A stretch of DNA of 64,000 nt from Brevundimonas sp. A19_0 (GTDB lineage Bacteria; Pseudomonadota; Alphaproteobacteria; Caulobacterales; Caulobacteraceae), in the NCBI RefSeq assembly GCF_017744255.1, contig NZ_JAGHQP010000006.1:80282-144281 (forward strand). The letters run 5' to 3'. The position numbers were made by a program, and so were the translations under genes. This document shows, in pieces, positions 39,516-49,103 of the stretch. The number at the start of each line of letters is the position of its first letter. The stretch's first letter is position 1. A model generated the notes under the pieces. The model was not told the origin of the DNA and searched no databases. It worked only from the letters and a program-made list of their open reading frames with translations.

Positions 39516-41311
39516 TGCACCGTCAGCCAGTCCCGGACCTCGCCGTCCAGCAGCGGCCCGACCCTGGCCAGCACCTCGGCGTGATAGGCATCGACATAGG
39601 CCCGCTCGTCCGCCGTCAGCAGGTCGACGTCGATCAGCCGACGATCCAGCGGCGCCAGCGTCAGCTGCTCGAAGCCATGCATCGGCCGCTCGCCGCCCGG
39701 AATGGCCTCCGGCGCCGTCACGACCTGCAGCGTCTCAATGCGGATGCCCCAGTGGCCTTCGCGGTAGTATCCCGGCTCGTTCGACACGATCATGCCGGTC
39801 AGCAGCGGCTGGGTGTTGACCGCCTTGGCGATCCGCTGCGGGCCCTCGTGGACGCCCAGATAGCTGCCGACGCCGTGGCCGGTCCCGTGGTCATAGTCAT
39901 GCCCCGCCATCCACAGCGGCAGCCGCGCCAGCGCGTCCAGCTGATGCCCCGTCGTGCCCTCGGGGAAGCGCACCACGGCCATGGCGATATGGCCCTTGAG
40001 CACCAGGGTAAACATGCGCCGCTGATCGTCCGACGGCTCGCCCACGGCGATGGTGCGCGTCACATCGGTCGTGCCGTCCAGGTACTGCCCGCCGCCGTCC
40101 ACCAGCAGCAGCGAGCCCTTTTCCATCCGCCGGATGGTGCGGGTCACGGGCTTGTAGTGCGGCAGGGCGCCATTCGGACCGGCCCCGGCGATCGTGTCGA
40201 AGCTGAGGTCCATCAGGGCGCCCGTGCCCTCGCGGAACTGCTCCAGCTTTTCGACCACGGCCCGCTCGTCCGGCAGGGTCTCCTGCGCCTCGGTGTCCAG
40301 CCAGTGGAGGAAGCGGGCCAGCGCCGCGCCGTCGCGGATGTGCGCCTGACGCGCGCCTTCGATCTCCACCGGATTCTTGACCGCGCGCGGCAGGGTGCAG
40401 GGGTCCTGCCCCCGCACGACCGTCCCCCCGGCGGCTTCCACCCGGTCGAAATACCAGGCCGCGCTCTGGCCCGGATCGATCAGCACCGACCGGCCCTTCA
40501 TCTCGTCCAGCGCCGAGGCCAGGGTCTCGGGCGTCTCCAGCGTCACATCCTCGCCCAGCCAGCCGGGCAGCTCATTGGTCACCTTGGCCGGGTCGAGGAA
40601 CAGCCGCGCGCGCCCGTCCGCCTCGACCAGCGCCTGGCCCAGTGGCAGGGGCGAGCGGATCACGTCCCCGCCGCGGATGTTGAACAGCCAGGCGACCGAG
40701 GTCGGCGCGGTCAGCAGGGCCGCATCGGCCCCCGCATCCGCCACAGCCTTGCCCACACGGGCGCGCTTGTCGGCCGCATCCTCGCCCGCATAGTCGATCG
40801 GATGGGGCACCACCTTCGCCTGCGGCTGGGCGGGACGTTCCGATCCCCAGGCGCTGTCCAGCGGATTGCTGTCGACGGGTTTCAGGGTCACCCCCGCGCG
40901 CTTCGCCGCCGCCTGCAGGCGCTTCAAAGCGTCGGGGCTGTGCAGCCGCGGATCGTATCCGACGACCGACCCCTTGGGCTGCTCCGACAGATAGCGGGCG
41001 ACCGCGCTCTCGTTGAAATCGCGCAGCTCGAACTGGCCCTGATCGACCTGGGCCTTCACCTGCACCGTATAGCGCCCGTCGGCGAACACGGCGGCCTTGT
41101 CCTTCATGACCACGCCGGCCCCGGCCGAGCCGGTAAAGCCCGAAATCCACGCCAGCCGGTCATTGGCCGCCGGAAGATACTCGTTCTGGTGCTCGTCCTC
41201 GTGCGGCACCAGAAAGCCGTCCAGGCCCTGGGCCTGCATCTCGCGTCGCAGAAGCGGCAGGTGGCGCTCGCCAAAGCCGGGGTCGGTGGTCTCGTCGAAT
41301 GTCTGTCTCAT
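39500..41311 (-). CDS. M24-family aminopeptidase P (Xaa-Pro)
   Basis: The 603-residue cytoplasmic protein has two creatinase-N-like domains (1-310) and a C-terminal M24 metallopeptidase domain. The metal ligands appear in LLVDGGGQYLDGTTDVTRT (two Asp), GTGHGVGSYLGVHEGP (His), VSNEPGYY (Glu) and IRIETLQ (Glu). The three-domain size matches the long aminopeptidase P type that removes N-terminal residues before proline. It has no signal peptide. The DUF2272 gene overlaps its 3' end. Confidence 0.94.
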   Translation of the reverse strand: MRQTFDETTDPGFGERHLPLLRREMQAQGLDGFLVPHEDEHQNEYLPAANDRLAWISGFTGSAGAGVVMKDKAAVFADGRYTVQVKAQVDQGQFELRDFNESAVARYLSEQPKGSVVGYDPRLHSPDALKRLQAAAKRAGVTLKPVDSNPLDSAWGSERPAQPQAKVVPHPIDYAGEDAADKRARVGKAVADAGADAALLTAPTSVAWLFNIRGGDVIRSPLPLGQALVEADGRARLFLDPAKVTNELPGWLGEDVTLETPETLASALDEMKGRSVLIDPGQSAAWYFDRVEAAGGTVVRGQDPCTLPRAVKNPVEIEGARQAHIRDGAALARFLHWLDTEAQETLPDERAVVEKLEQFREGTGALMDLSFDTIAGAGPNGALPHYKPVTRTIRRMEKGSLLLVDGGGQYLDGTTDVTRTIAVGEPSDDQRRMFTLVLKGHIAMAVVRFPEGTTGHQLDALARLPLWMAGHDYDHGTGHGVGSYLGVHEGPQRIAKAVNTQPLLTGMIVSNEPGYYREGHWGIRIETLQVVTAPEAIPGGERPMHGFEQLTLAPLDRRLIDVDLLTADERAYVDAYHAEVLARVGPLLDGEVRDWLTVQCAAL

Positions 41312-41357
41312 GCGCGCGGCTTAGCATCTCCCTCGCCCGTGCGGGAAGGGAGCAGGC

Positions 41358-41642
41358 CTATTGCTGTGCCGGGGGTCCGGCCGGGGCCTCGGCAGCCGCG
41401 ACCGGTACCGCGACCGGCACCGCCACCTCGCGTTCAACCACCACCGGCTCGGTCTGCGGGGCCTGACGGTTGAACAGGATGAGCATGACGGCCACCAGCA
41501 CCAGCCCGCCAAGTATCCCGGCAATCCACCAGCCGGTGTTGCTCTCGCGGACGATGACGGTCTCGGTCGTTTCGGAATAGGCGGGCGCCGGCTCGACGAT
41601 CACGGTCGGCTGGCGGGGGTCGTTCGGATCAAGGTAGGTCAC
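41358..41642 (-). CDS. small single-pass membrane protein
   Basis: The 94-residue protein has a polar N-terminus (about 1-36), one membrane segment (about 37-57, WWIAGILGGLVLVAVMLILF) and an Ala/Pro/Val-rich tail. No family is recognised. It lies between prmA and the aminopeptidase gene on the same strand. Function unknown. Confidence 0.72.
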   Translation of the reverse strand: MTYLDPNDPRQPTVIVEPAPAYSETTETVIVRESNTGWWIAGILGGLVLVAVMLILFNRQAPQTEPVVVEREVAVPVAVPVAAAEAPAGPPAQQ

Positions 41643-41699
41643 GGGAGGGCTCCTCAGGGTCTTCAGACCTGAAAACGGCCCCGCCTGTGCCCGCGTTCC

Positions 41700-42569
41700 T
41701 TAACCCTTTCGCCTCGACACCAGCGCGCTCCAGGCATCGCGGCGGATACGCCGTTCCAGCACGAAGCCGCGCGAAAGATAGGCAGCGGTCACCCGGCGCT
41801 CCTGCGTCCGCAACAGGCCTGACAGGATGGCGACGCCCTCCAGCTGCAGCGCCTCCTTGATGTCCTGCGCCAGCGCCACCAGCGGCGGCGCCAGAATGTT
41901 CGCGAACACCAGGTCGTAGGGGCCGTGCCGGCGGACCTTCTGGTCGCTCAGGCCGGAGGCGTGGACAAAGCTGGCCTTCGCCTGGTTGAGCGCCGCATTC
42001 TCGTTGGCGATGCGCACCGACGGCGCGTCGATATCGGTCCCGACCGCGACCCGGCTGCCGGTCTTCGCTGCGGCGATCGCCAGCACGCCCGTGCCCGCCC
42101 CGACGTCCAGTACCCGCTCGAACCGCTCGCGCTTCAACAGGTCATCGAACGCCATCAGGCAGCCGACCGTCGTGCCGTGGTGCCCGGTACCGAAGGCCGC
42201 ACCGGCATCGATCTTCAGGTTCACGGTGTTTTGCGGCACCCGCCCCTGATCGTGCGCGCCATAGACGAAGAACCGCCCCGCCCGTACCGGCGGCAGACCC
42301 GACAGCGACATCGCCAGCCAGTCGGCATCGGCCAGATCCTCGACCGTGGTGCTCAGGGCTGTATCGCCCTTCAGCGAGGTCACCAGTCGCTCAACCTCGG
42401 CGTCCGTCGTCGGAAAGGCGTCGATGCGCCAGATGCCCCGGTCCTCGTCTTCCTCGAGGATGGAGTAGGTCACGCCCTCCAGCAGGGGGTCGGCGTCCCA
42501 CGCCGCCACCCGCGCTTCGGTTGCGTCTCTCGACCCATGTGCGATTATCTGAACTGCGGACTCTGACAT
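41700..42569 (-). CDS. prmA: ribosomal protein L11 methyltransferase
   Basis: The 289-residue protein has the PrmA methyltransferase fold. [16 protein letters not shown] (about 130-145), [15 protein letters not shown] (SAM loop) and [15 protein letters not shown] (NPPY-like motif) are the family marks. PrmA trimethylates lysines and the N-terminus of ribosomal protein L11. It is divergent from the H1-like gene with 85 bp between starts. Confidence 0.95.
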   Translation of the reverse strand: MSESAVQIIAHGSRDATEARVAAWDADPLLEGVTYSILEEDEDRGIWRIDAFPTTDAEVERLVTSLKGDTALSTTVEDLADADWLAMSLSGLPPVRAGRFFVYGAHDQGRVPQNTVNLKIDAGAAFGTGHHGTTVGCLMAFDDLLKRERFERVLDVGAGTGVLAIAAAKTGSRVAVGTDIDAPSVRIANENAALNQAKASFVHASGLSDQKVRRHGPYDLVFANILAPPLVALAQDIKEALQLEGVAILSGLLRTQERRVTAAYLSRGFVLERRIRRDAWSALVSRRKG

Positions 42570-42654
42570 TTCTCAAACGCCGCTATCATACCGAATCGCA
42601 TGAATCGTCGGCGCGGCGTCTCGCGTCAAATCCATCCGAGGGGTCGGGGAATAC

Positions 42655-43266
42655 ATGGCCAAGGTTCCATCCAAGTCGAGTGCGTCCAAGCCGGGCGCGA
42701 CAGCATCGGGCGCTTCCAAGCCTAAAGCCGCGCCGAAGTCTACGGCGAAAGCGGCGACGGCCAAGCCGGCCACTGCCAAGGCGGCCGCGCCCAAGGCCGC
42801 TCCGGCCAAGGCGAAAGCCCCGGCTGCGAAGGCCGCCGCGCGGCCCGCGCCCAAGGCTCCGGCTGCCGCCAAGGCCCCCGCTGCAGCCAAAACGCCGGCT
42901 GTGAAGAAGCCCGCTGCGGCGACCAAGCCGGCCGCTGCCAAGCCGGCGGCGAAGACCACGGCTGCGAAGCCCGCTGCTGCCAAGCCGGCTCCCGCCAAGG
43001 CCGCCCCGGCCGCGAAGAAGCCGGCCGCCTCGCGCGCCACTCCGGCCCGTCCGGCTGCGGCGAAGAAGGCCGCTGCCCCGCGCGCCGCTGCCAAACCGGC
43101 CACCACGCCCAAGGCTGCAGCCGTGACCCCCGCTCCGGTTCACCCGGCTCCGACCTCGGCGGCTCCGGCGCCCGCCCCGGCCGCTTCCTCCCCGACCGCG
43201 GCCAGGCCGGCCGAGAAGAAGAGCTTCATCGGCGGCATCCTCGACGCCATCTTCGGCAAGCGCTGA
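42655..43266 (+). CDS. histone H1-like AKP-rich protein
   Basis: The 203-residue protein is made almost entirely of Ala, Lys and Pro in AAKPA/KAPA-type repeats (residues 5-175), like the tail of histone H1 and of bacterial H1-like DNA-binding proteins. It ends in a distinct, non-repetitive amphipathic segment KKSFIGGILDAIFGKR. The charged repeat should bind DNA or RNA without sequence preference; the hydrophobic C-terminus could attach to a membrane or partner. The gene is followed by a strong terminator. The repeat may slip in copy number between strains. Confidence 0.82.
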   Translation: MAKVPSKSSASKPGATASGASKPKAAPKSTAKAATAKPATAKAAAPKAAPAKAKAPAAKAAARPAPKAPAAAKAPAAAKTPAVKKPAAATKPAAAKPAAKTTAAKPAAAKPAPAKAAPAAKKPAASRATPARPAAAKKAAAPRAAAKPATTPKAAAVTPAPVHPAPTSAAPAPAPAASSPTAARPAEKKSFIGGILDAIFGKR

Positions 43267-43290
43267 TCCGGCGACCGCCCAAACAGAAAA

Positions 43291-43322
43291 CCCCCGCCGG
43301 TGTCGCACCGGCGGGGGTTTTT
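43291..43322 (+). terminator. strong rho-independent terminator after the H1-like gene
   Basis: A 12-bp perfect stem (43291-43302 with 43306-43317) with a TCG loop is followed by five T. It lies 24 bp after the stop of the H1-like gene. An A-run on the other side (GAAAA) would let it also end the convergent DUF3126 transcript. Confidence 0.9.
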
Positions 43323-43344
43323 CCTTGTGCGCGGGCGCGGGTCG

Positions 43345-43554
43345 TCAGGCCGGCGGCAGGTCCTCGGCGAGGATCGCCATCTCGAACATGAAGGAGCCGT
43401 CGCCGTCCTCGTCCTCGAAGACCAGGCCGAGGAATTCGTCGTCGACATAGACCTCGACCGAGTCGGCGGTCTTGCGGGCCTTCAGCTTGATTCCTCCGTG
43501 GTTGAAGGTGCGCTTCAGGTGGCTTTCCAGCCGGCGTTGGTCGTTCTCGTTCAC
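43345..43554 (-). CDS. DUF3126 family protein
   Basis: The 69-residue protein starts at a GTG (VNENDQRRLESHLKRTF), preceded by GAGAGG, and shows the short DUF3126 pattern ending in FMFEMAILAEDLPPA. The family is small and restricted mostly to alphaproteobacteria; its role is unknown. An open frame extends 17 codons upstream but has no family match. It is 69 bp from the stop of cysE on the same strand. Confidence 0.88.
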   Translation of the reverse strand: MNENDQRRLESHLKRTFNHGGIKLKARKTADSVEVYVDDEFLGLVFEDEDGDGSFMFEMAILAEDLPPA

Positions 43555-43623
43555 GGGATGCCTCTCGGTTCGTTCGGCGCGGACCCTAGAGAAGGCGGCC
43601 CGCAAGGGAAAGCCCGACCGGGC

Positions 43624-44451
43624 CTAGATCACAAAGTCATACACAATGTCGGCCAGGGTGTGGTCCATGGTCCGGGCCGGCGTCGCATCGGTCGGACAGT
43701 TGACCAGGCGCGCGGGCACACCGGCCACGGTGCATCCGGCGGGCACCGGCTTCAACACCACCGAGCCCGACGCCACCTTGGCGTAGTCGCCGATCGTAAT
43801 ATTGCCCAATACCTTGGCCCCGGCCCCCAGAAGCACGCCCTTGCCGATCTTCGGGTGGCGGTCGCCGCGCTCGGCACCCGTGCCGCCCAGCGTCACGGCA
43901 TGCAGCATCGACACCTCGTCGCCGACCACCGCCGTCTCGCCGATGACGATGCCGGTGCCATGGTCGAGGAACAGGCCCGAGCCCATCCGGGCACCGGGGT
44001 GGATATCAACCTGGAACAGTTCCGAGATGCGGCTCTGGAAATGCAGCGCCAGGGTCTCGCGCCCATGGGTCCACAGCCAGTGCGCCACGCGCCAGCCCTG
44101 CAACGCCTGAAAGCCCTTGAAGTACAGGAACGGCTGCAACAGCGAGCGGATCGCCGGATCGCGTTCCTCGACGGCCTGAAGGTCGGCCTCTGCCGCCGCG
44201 ACGATCCCCGGGTCGGCCTCGAACGCCGCCAGACACACTTCACGCACCGTCATGGCGCCCAGCTCCGCATCGCCCAGCTTCCTCGCGATCTGGAAACTCA
44301 ACGCCGCGCCCAGATTGCCATGCGACAGGATCACGGCATTCATCTGCGAGGCCAGATCCGGCTCATCGCGAGAGGCCTGCTCGGCGGCGCGCCGCAGCTG
44401 GTTCCACAGGTCAGACGTTTCGGGAACGGCCTCCAGTCGGGGCGTGGCCAT
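43624..44451 (-). CDS. cysE: serine O-acetyltransferase
   Basis: The 275-residue enzyme makes O-acetylserine from serine and acetyl-CoA, the first step of cysteine synthesis. An N-terminal helical domain (1-140) precedes the left-handed beta-helix of hexapeptide repeats (DIHPGARMGSGLFLDHGTG onward), which contains the catalytic His region. Length and both domains are standard. Cysteine feedback through its C-terminal tail is a family trait. No sulfur gene is adjacent; the transsulfuration operon lies about 10 kb away. Confidence 0.95.
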   Translation of the reverse strand: MATPRLEAVPETSDLWNQLRRAAEQASRDEPDLASQMNAVILSHGNLGAALSFQIARKLGDAELGAMTVREVCLAAFEADPGIVAAAEADLQAVEERDPAIRSLLQPFLYFKGFQALQGWRVAHWLWTHGRETLALHFQSRISELFQVDIHPGARMGSGLFLDHGTGIVIGETAVVGDEVSMLHAVTLGGTGAERGDRHPKIGKGVLLGAGAKVLGNITIGDYAKVASGSVVLKPVPAGCTVAGVPARLVNCPTDATPARTMDHTLADIVYDFVI

Positions 44452-44552
44452 GTATCCTCGCTTATCGGTTCAGGCCGAAAGATAGGCCCGCCACCCGGAT
44501 ATCGCCACCCCGGCCACTGGCGGCCCCGCCCGCGCGCCCCTAGCTAGGGCTC

Positions 44553-45146
44553 ATGACCGAGCTTGCTGCCCCCCTCGCCCTTCCCCGCCGCGACCCCGCC
44601 CTGATCGACTATCTGTCGACCCGGCGCTCAGCTCCGGCCCAGGCCCTGGCAGGCCCCGGACCGTCCGATGAGGACCTCCAGGCCATCCTCCGGATCGGCC
44701 TTCGCACCCCCGACCACGGCAAGCTCTTCCCGTGGCGGCTGGTGGTGCTGTCCGCCGACACGCGCGCGGCCCTCGGCCATGCGCTGCAGCCCCTCGCCGA
44801 CGACCAGCCCGACCCCAACAAGGCCCGCGCCGTCCTCGCCAAGCTGACCGCCCCGCCGGTCACCATTATGGTGGTCTCCACTCCGGTCCGCGGTCACAAA
44901 GTCCCCGTCTGGGAGCAGGAACTGTCCGCCGGGGCGCTGGCCATGAACCTCAGCCACGCGGCCTTCGCCCACGGCTTTTCGGCCAGCTGGATCACCGACT
45001 GGTACGCCTATGACCCCCGGGCCCTCGGCCTGTTCGGCATCGGCGAGGGCGAGCGCATCGCCGGCTTCATCCATATGGGCACGCTCGAATGCCCACCCAT
45101 GGAACGCCCCCGCCCCGATCCGGCCGACAAGGTCGTCCGCCGATAG
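44553..45146 (+). CDS. nitroreductase-family FMN oxidoreductase
   Basis: The 197-residue protein belongs to the YdjA-type nitroreductases. FMN-contact residues are seen in STRRSAPAQ and RTPDHGKLFPWRLVV, and the C-terminal GEGERIAGFIHMGT is characteristic. These flavoproteins reduce quinones or nitro compounds with NAD(P)H. The gene converges on the histidine kinase with 3 bp between the ends. Confidence 0.92.
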   Translation: MTELAAPLALPRRDPALIDYLSTRRSAPAQALAGPGPSDEDLQAILRIGLRTPDHGKLFPWRLVVLSADTRAALGHALQPLADDQPDPNKARAVLAKLTAPPVTIMVVSTPVRGHKVPVWEQELSAGALAMNLSHAAFAHGFSASWITDWYAYDPRALGLFGIGEGERIAGFIHMGTLECPPMERPRPDPADKVVRR

Positions 45147-45149
45147 GCC

Positions 45150-46766
45150 TCAGGCGGCCCTGGCCGGTGCGTCCTCGACCGGCGCGGGCAGCATCGGCAG
45201 GCGCAGGGTGAAGGTCGCGCCTTGGCCGAGCGTACTGTTCACCGAAATGTCGCCGCCCATCGCCCGGATCAGCCGCTTGCAGATCGCCAGCCCCAGCCCG
45301 GCCCCGTCGTGGGCGCGGGTCACGGACTCATCGGCCTGGGCAAAGTCGTCGAACATGCGCGGCACGAAGTCCGGGTCGAGACCCGGCCCCGTATCCGACA
45401 CGCTCAGGTGCACCACCCCGCCCTTCATCTCGGACGACAGGCGAATCTGGCCCTCGCTGGTGAAGTTGGCGGCATTGCGGGTCAGGCATTCCAGCGCCTG
45501 TTTCAGGTGTGGCCCGTCCCCCATCCAGAGGCCCTTCACACCCGAGTCGACCAGCACCGAAATCGGCTTGGTTTGCACGGCCGCGCGGGTGCGATCTGCG
45601 ATGTCCTCCATCAGGGCGTCCAGGTCGAACGGCGCCGTCTCCAGATCCACCCGCTCGCGCTCCAGTCGCGTGACCAGCAGGATCTGTTCGATCATGCCCA
45701 GCAGATCCTGACCCGACGCCTTGAGGATCTTCAGATGGCCCTGCTGGATCGGGCTCAGCTCGCCGTGCGCCATGATCTCGGCCATACCCAGCACCCCGTT
45801 CAGGGGCGTGCGCAGCTCGTGGCTGATGTTGGCCAGAAAGCGCGTCTTGGCCTCGCTGGCCGCCTCGGCCCGGTCGCGCGCCTCCGACAGGTCCGCCTGG
45901 TTCTGCTCCAGCGCCTTCGCGATCCGGTCCAGAGACACCCACAGCAGCACCGCCCCGCCGATCAGCGCGGAAATCAGCACGATGAACATCGGCTTGGCCC
46001 GCTTCAGGACCGCTGCGCCCGGCCGGCTGGGGGTCCACGCCAGCACGCCCAGCCGCTTGCCTTCAGGCCCGACGATCGGGAAGGCCACCTGATTGGCGCG
46101 CGGCTCCGTCACATACTCGACGCCTTCCAGCGCGAGATCGCGGGTGAGAGTATCGACCATCGCCGAAATGTTGCGCATCGAGATGACGACCGGATCGGTC
46201 GCCAGCCGCGCGACCGAGTCATCCTCGGGCACGACGGTCGAGGCCGCGACCACATAGGTGACCCCGTTCACCTCCATCATGCCGGTCCAGCTCTGGGCGA
46301 CCTCCAGGCCCAGCCCCGGCGGGTGGGTTTGCTGCAGCGCCAGCGCCACCGGACGGGTCGCGGCCGCAAGGGCCTCCCGCTCCGCGTCGGTCAGCGGCGC
46401 ACTGACCCGCTCGGCCATGGCCACCTGACCGTCGCTTCCCACCGCCACCGTCACGTCGTGGTGCATATACTCGCTGTAGTAGTCCGCGAAATAGTCCTTC
46501 ATCCACTGGGTATCGTTGCGGGCAAAGGCGCTCACCGCCTCGGCCCACACGCTCGAGGTCTGCACTTCCTCCAGCGTCCGCGCCTGCATCCGCTGCAGGC
46601 CCGTCCATGCCAGGTGGATTTCCTCATCCTTGTGAATCTTGTCGATGGAACGCGCCGCAAAGGCGAACAGTCCCGCCGCCCCCGCCAGCACAAGGGCGCC
46701 GACCAGCAGGGCAACGAGCAGAACCCGCCGCAGATCAGGCCTTTGAGATGTGGGATTCCCCGCCAT
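45150..46766 (-). CDS. CHASE4-type membrane sensor histidine kinase
   Basis: The 538-residue protein has an N-terminal membrane segment (about 14-38), a roughly 220-residue periplasmic sensor like CHASE4 (with a WAEAVSAFARNDTQWMKDYF helix), a second membrane segment (about 263-285), a HisKA domain with the phosphoacceptor His in FLANISHELRTPLNG, and a HATPase domain with the N, G1 and G2 boxes (NAANF, SDTGPGLD, GAGLGLAICKRL). It lacks a receiver domain, and no response regulator is adjacent, so it is an orphan kinase. The signal is unknown. Confidence 0.92.
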   Translation of the reverse strand: MAGNPTSQRPDLRRVLLVALLVGALVLAGAAGLFAFAARSIDKIHKDEEIHLAWTGLQRMQARTLEEVQTSSVWAEAVSAFARNDTQWMKDYFADYYSEYMHHDVTVAVGSDGQVAMAERVSAPLTDAEREALAAATRPVALALQQTHPPGLGLEVAQSWTGMMEVNGVTYVVAASTVVPEDDSVARLATDPVVISMRNISAMVDTLTRDLALEGVEYVTEPRANQVAFPIVGPEGKRLGVLAWTPSRPGAAVLKRAKPMFIVLISALIGGAVLLWVSLDRIAKALEQNQADLSEARDRAEAASEAKTRFLANISHELRTPLNGVLGMAEIMAHGELSPIQQGHLKILKASGQDLLGMIEQILLVTRLERERVDLETAPFDLDALMEDIADRTRAAVQTKPISVLVDSGVKGLWMGDGPHLKQALECLTRNAANFTSEGQIRLSSEMKGGVVHLSVSDTGPGLDPDFVPRMFDDFAQADESVTRAHDGAGLGLAICKRLIRAMGGDISVNSTLGQGATFTLRLPMLPAPVEDAPARAA

Positions 46767-46823
46767 GCCCCCACTATCGCCCGGGTGTCATAAAATCGCG
46801 TTATTCGCGATGGCTAACGTCTC

Positions 46824-47714
46824 TTAAGACCCGTGCGCGCGAATCCGGCGCGGGCTCCGCGGCTCCACCTCCGGGCGGTGCACCAGCGACACCAGCACGA
46901 TCGAGATGATCATCAGCAGGAACCAGCTGCCCAGCTTGTCCAGCGAGACCGGCTGCCAGCCCGCCGCCTGCCCTGGATAGGTCCAGGCCCGCGCCAGGGT
47001 GCCGATGTTCTCGGCCAGCCAGATGAACAGCGCCACCAGTGCATAGCCCGCCAACAGGGGCATCGCCCGCCGCCTCCGGTCCGGCGTGAACCAGCACCAG
47101 CCCCGGCCGAACAGCACACCGGCCATCAGGAACAGCGCACCCCGCACGTCCGGCAGCCAGTGGTGCAGGAAGAAATTCAGATAGATCGCCGCCGCCAGCA
47201 CGCCCGTCATCCACACCGGCGGATAGTCCCGCACCCGGATGTGAAAGATGCGCTGAACCCGCGCGATATAGCTGCCGACTGCCGCGTACATGAAGCCCGA
47301 GAACAGCGGCACATCGCCGATCCTCAGCACTGACGCCTCGGGATAGACCCACGACCCGTGCGCCGTCTTGAACAGCTCCATGAAGGTCCCGGCGATATGG
47401 AACAGCAGGATGACCCGCGCCTCCTCCCAACTCTCCAGCTTGAAGATCAGCATGCCCGCCTGGATCGCCACCGCCCCGACGACCAAGGCGTCGTAGCGCG
47501 CCACGCCGAGGTCCTCGGGCCACCACAGGAAGGTCGCGACGATCAGCACCAGCAACAGGCCGCCGAACAGGCACGCCCAGCCCTGCTTGATCCCGAACAT
47601 CAGCAGTTCGAACGCATACCCCCGCCACGCTGCCCGATCCGCCCACCCCTGCGCCCCCGCCAGCCAGCGGCGACCCAGGATTTCCAGCGGCGGACGGCGA
47701 GAGGAAGCGCTCAT
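46824..47714 (-). CDS. DUF817 family membrane protein
   Basis: The 296-residue protein has about eight hydrophobic segments and the DUF817 (Bacillus YoaT-like) pattern, FELLMFGIKQGWACLFGG near the N-terminus and ESWEEARVILLFHIAGTFME in the middle. The function of the family is unknown. It lies 58 bp upstream of the histidine kinase start on the same strand and could be its partner, but nothing in the sequence shows this. Confidence 0.9.
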   Translation of the reverse strand: MSASSRRPPLEILGRRWLAGAQGWADRAAWRGYAFELLMFGIKQGWACLFGGLLLVLIVATFLWWPEDLGVARYDALVVGAVAIQAGMLIFKLESWEEARVILLFHIAGTFMELFKTAHGSWVYPEASVLRIGDVPLFSGFMYAAVGSYIARVQRIFHIRVRDYPPVWMTGVLAAAIYLNFFLHHWLPDVRGALFLMAGVLFGRGWCWFTPDRRRRAMPLLAGYALVALFIWLAENIGTLARAWTYPGQAAGWQPVSLDKLGSWFLLMIISIVLVSLVHRPEVEPRSPRRIRAHGS

Positions 47715-47785
47715 GCCCCGGTTGGATCACGGAGCACCGCTGAGCGTCATGAGCGGGGGGTGAGGAAGAGGTGAGAGGCGGATTC

Positions 47786-48550
47786 TCAGCGTCTTGCCGT
47801 CACCCCGGTGACGACGACATAGACAACCTTGCCCGTCGCCGCTGACGGATCGTCCACATCGACGCCGGCCCCGTTATAGGCCCTTGCGACGGCGGTCCCA
47901 TACGAGTCGTTACCTCCGTCCTGCTGGTTGACCTGACAGTCGGCCAGCCGCGTTTCCCCGGACACCACGCAGCTGATCTCGACGCGCGCCCAATCGCTCG
48001 AGCCGGTCCGCGATCGCCTCGCGGGGGGAAAGGTGGCGCGAGGAACCGCGTTCAGCTCGGTCAGGATCGGCAAGGCATCGCGCGGATCATTGAGGCGGCG
48101 TCCGCAACTCTCGATGACCTGGTCAAGGTTGGCATGTTGCTCCGGCAGATCCACCCGCACCACGACCGGCGACGACTGCCCGCGCTCCACGCGCATCGAC
48201 AGTTCGCCGCCCCCCCTCATGACCCGTGCCATACGCTCATCGTATTCGACACCAAGCCTGCCGGGCACTCTCACGCTTGCCGGGATCGTGGTCGCGCGCC
48301 CATCAGCGCGGCTCAACGTGACCGAAGAGGCTTCGTCGATTGCCGGCGGCAGGCCCGTCACCTCCACCCCGATCGCCGAGCCTCCATAGCAGGTCACTTC
48401 GATCACCAGTCCGTTCGAATAGCCGACACTGGCGACGCTGGAGGCGTTGTCCGCGGCGACCGCGTGGTCCCAGTCACCCCCGGGGTCCTGACGGGGCGAT
48501 GCCAGCCCTCCCGCGCCGAGCAACAGGGAGACGATCATCAGGCCAATCAT
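47786..48550 (-). CDS. secreted hypothetical protein
   Basis: The 254-residue protein has a short signal peptide (MIGLMIVSLLLGAGGLA, cut near residue 17) and a mainly beta mature part with a few cysteines. GGAGGG precedes the ATG at 48550, which fixes the start over an upstream Met. A GxxTRLADCQV pattern near the C-terminus resembles the small TonB-C-like domain of other Caulobacterales secreted proteins. Function unknown; neighbours give no clue. Confidence 0.75.
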   Translation of the reverse strand: MIGLMIVSLLLGAGGLASPRQDPGGDWDHAVAADNASSVASVGYSNGLVIEVTCYGGSAIGVEVTGLPPAIDEASSVTLSRADGRATTIPASVRVPGRLGVEYDERMARVMRGGGELSMRVERGQSSPVVVRVDLPEQHANLDQVIESCGRRLNDPRDALPILTELNAVPRATFPPARRSRTGSSDWARVEISCVVSGETRLADCQVNQQDGGNDSYGTAVARAYNGAGVDVDDPSAATGKVVYVVVTGVTARR

Positions 48551-48636
48551 TTCGCCCTCCATCCTGCGATCAATGCAACGCACGCTATCCGCAGGATGCG
48601 CCTGTTGCCAGCCGCAATAGTATCTCCCGGCGTTGC

Positions 48637-49047
48637 CTAGGTCTCAGCTTGCGGGTCCATGATCAGCCGCTGGCGGACATCGTCCGGCGCCGCCTCTGCC
48701 CACTTCAGCAGCTTGTCCAGCACCGGGCAAAGCGCCTGCCCCCAGTCCGTCAGGTGATACTCCACCTTGGGCGGCACCTGGGCGTGGACGATGCGCGCCA
48801 CCACCCCGTCCCGCTCCAGCTGGCGCAACTGCTGGATCAGCATCTTCTGCGACACGCCCGGAATGGCTCGCTCGAGTTCGGAGAACCGCCGGACCTGTTG
48901 CCCGAACAGCTGAAACAGGATGACCAGCTTCCACCGCCCCTCCAGCACCCGGATCACATTCTGGGTGCTCCCGGCGGCGGTCTGCGGCGTGTAGTCGGCA
49001 TACTTACCTTCAGGTAAGTACCGTACTTTTTCGTCGGTTCTTGTCAT
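48637..49047 (-). CDS. HxlR-family transcriptional regulator
   Basis: The 136-residue protein has the HxlR winged helix (about 33-115: [48 protein letters not shown]). These regulators respond to reactive carbonyls, quinones or other electrophiles. The ATG at 49047 gives an N-terminus about 15 residues longer than is typical. A perfect operator-like repeat lies inside codons 10-16. It is divergent from the SnoaL-like and SDR genes, which are the likely targets. Confidence 0.92.
   Translation of the reverse strand: MTRTDEKVRYLPEGKYADYTPQTAAGSTQNVIRVLEGRWKLVILFQLFGQQVRRFSELERAIPGVSQKMLIQQLRQLERDGVVARIVHAQVPPKVEYHLTDWGQALCPVLDKLLKWAEAAPDDVRQRLIMDPQAET
49001..49020. promoter_or_regulatory. HxlR-type operator
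   Basis: TACTTACC (49001-49008) and GGTAAGTA (49013-49020) form an 8-bp perfect inverted repeat with TTCA between. The TACTTAC...GTAAGTA form resembles operators of HxlR/YodB-type regulators. It lies within the 5' end of the HxlR gene and 84 bp before the start of the SnoaL-like gene. Confidence 0.6.
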
Positions 49048-49103
49048 TCAGAAGGCTTACTTCCAGTTTGGGTCCGAGACAACGTTTCCGTGCGGAGTAA
49101 ACC

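Noticed and set aside
41640..41700. weak hairpin between prmA and the small membrane protein gene
   Set aside because: The stem is short and has no T-run, so it was not called a terminator.
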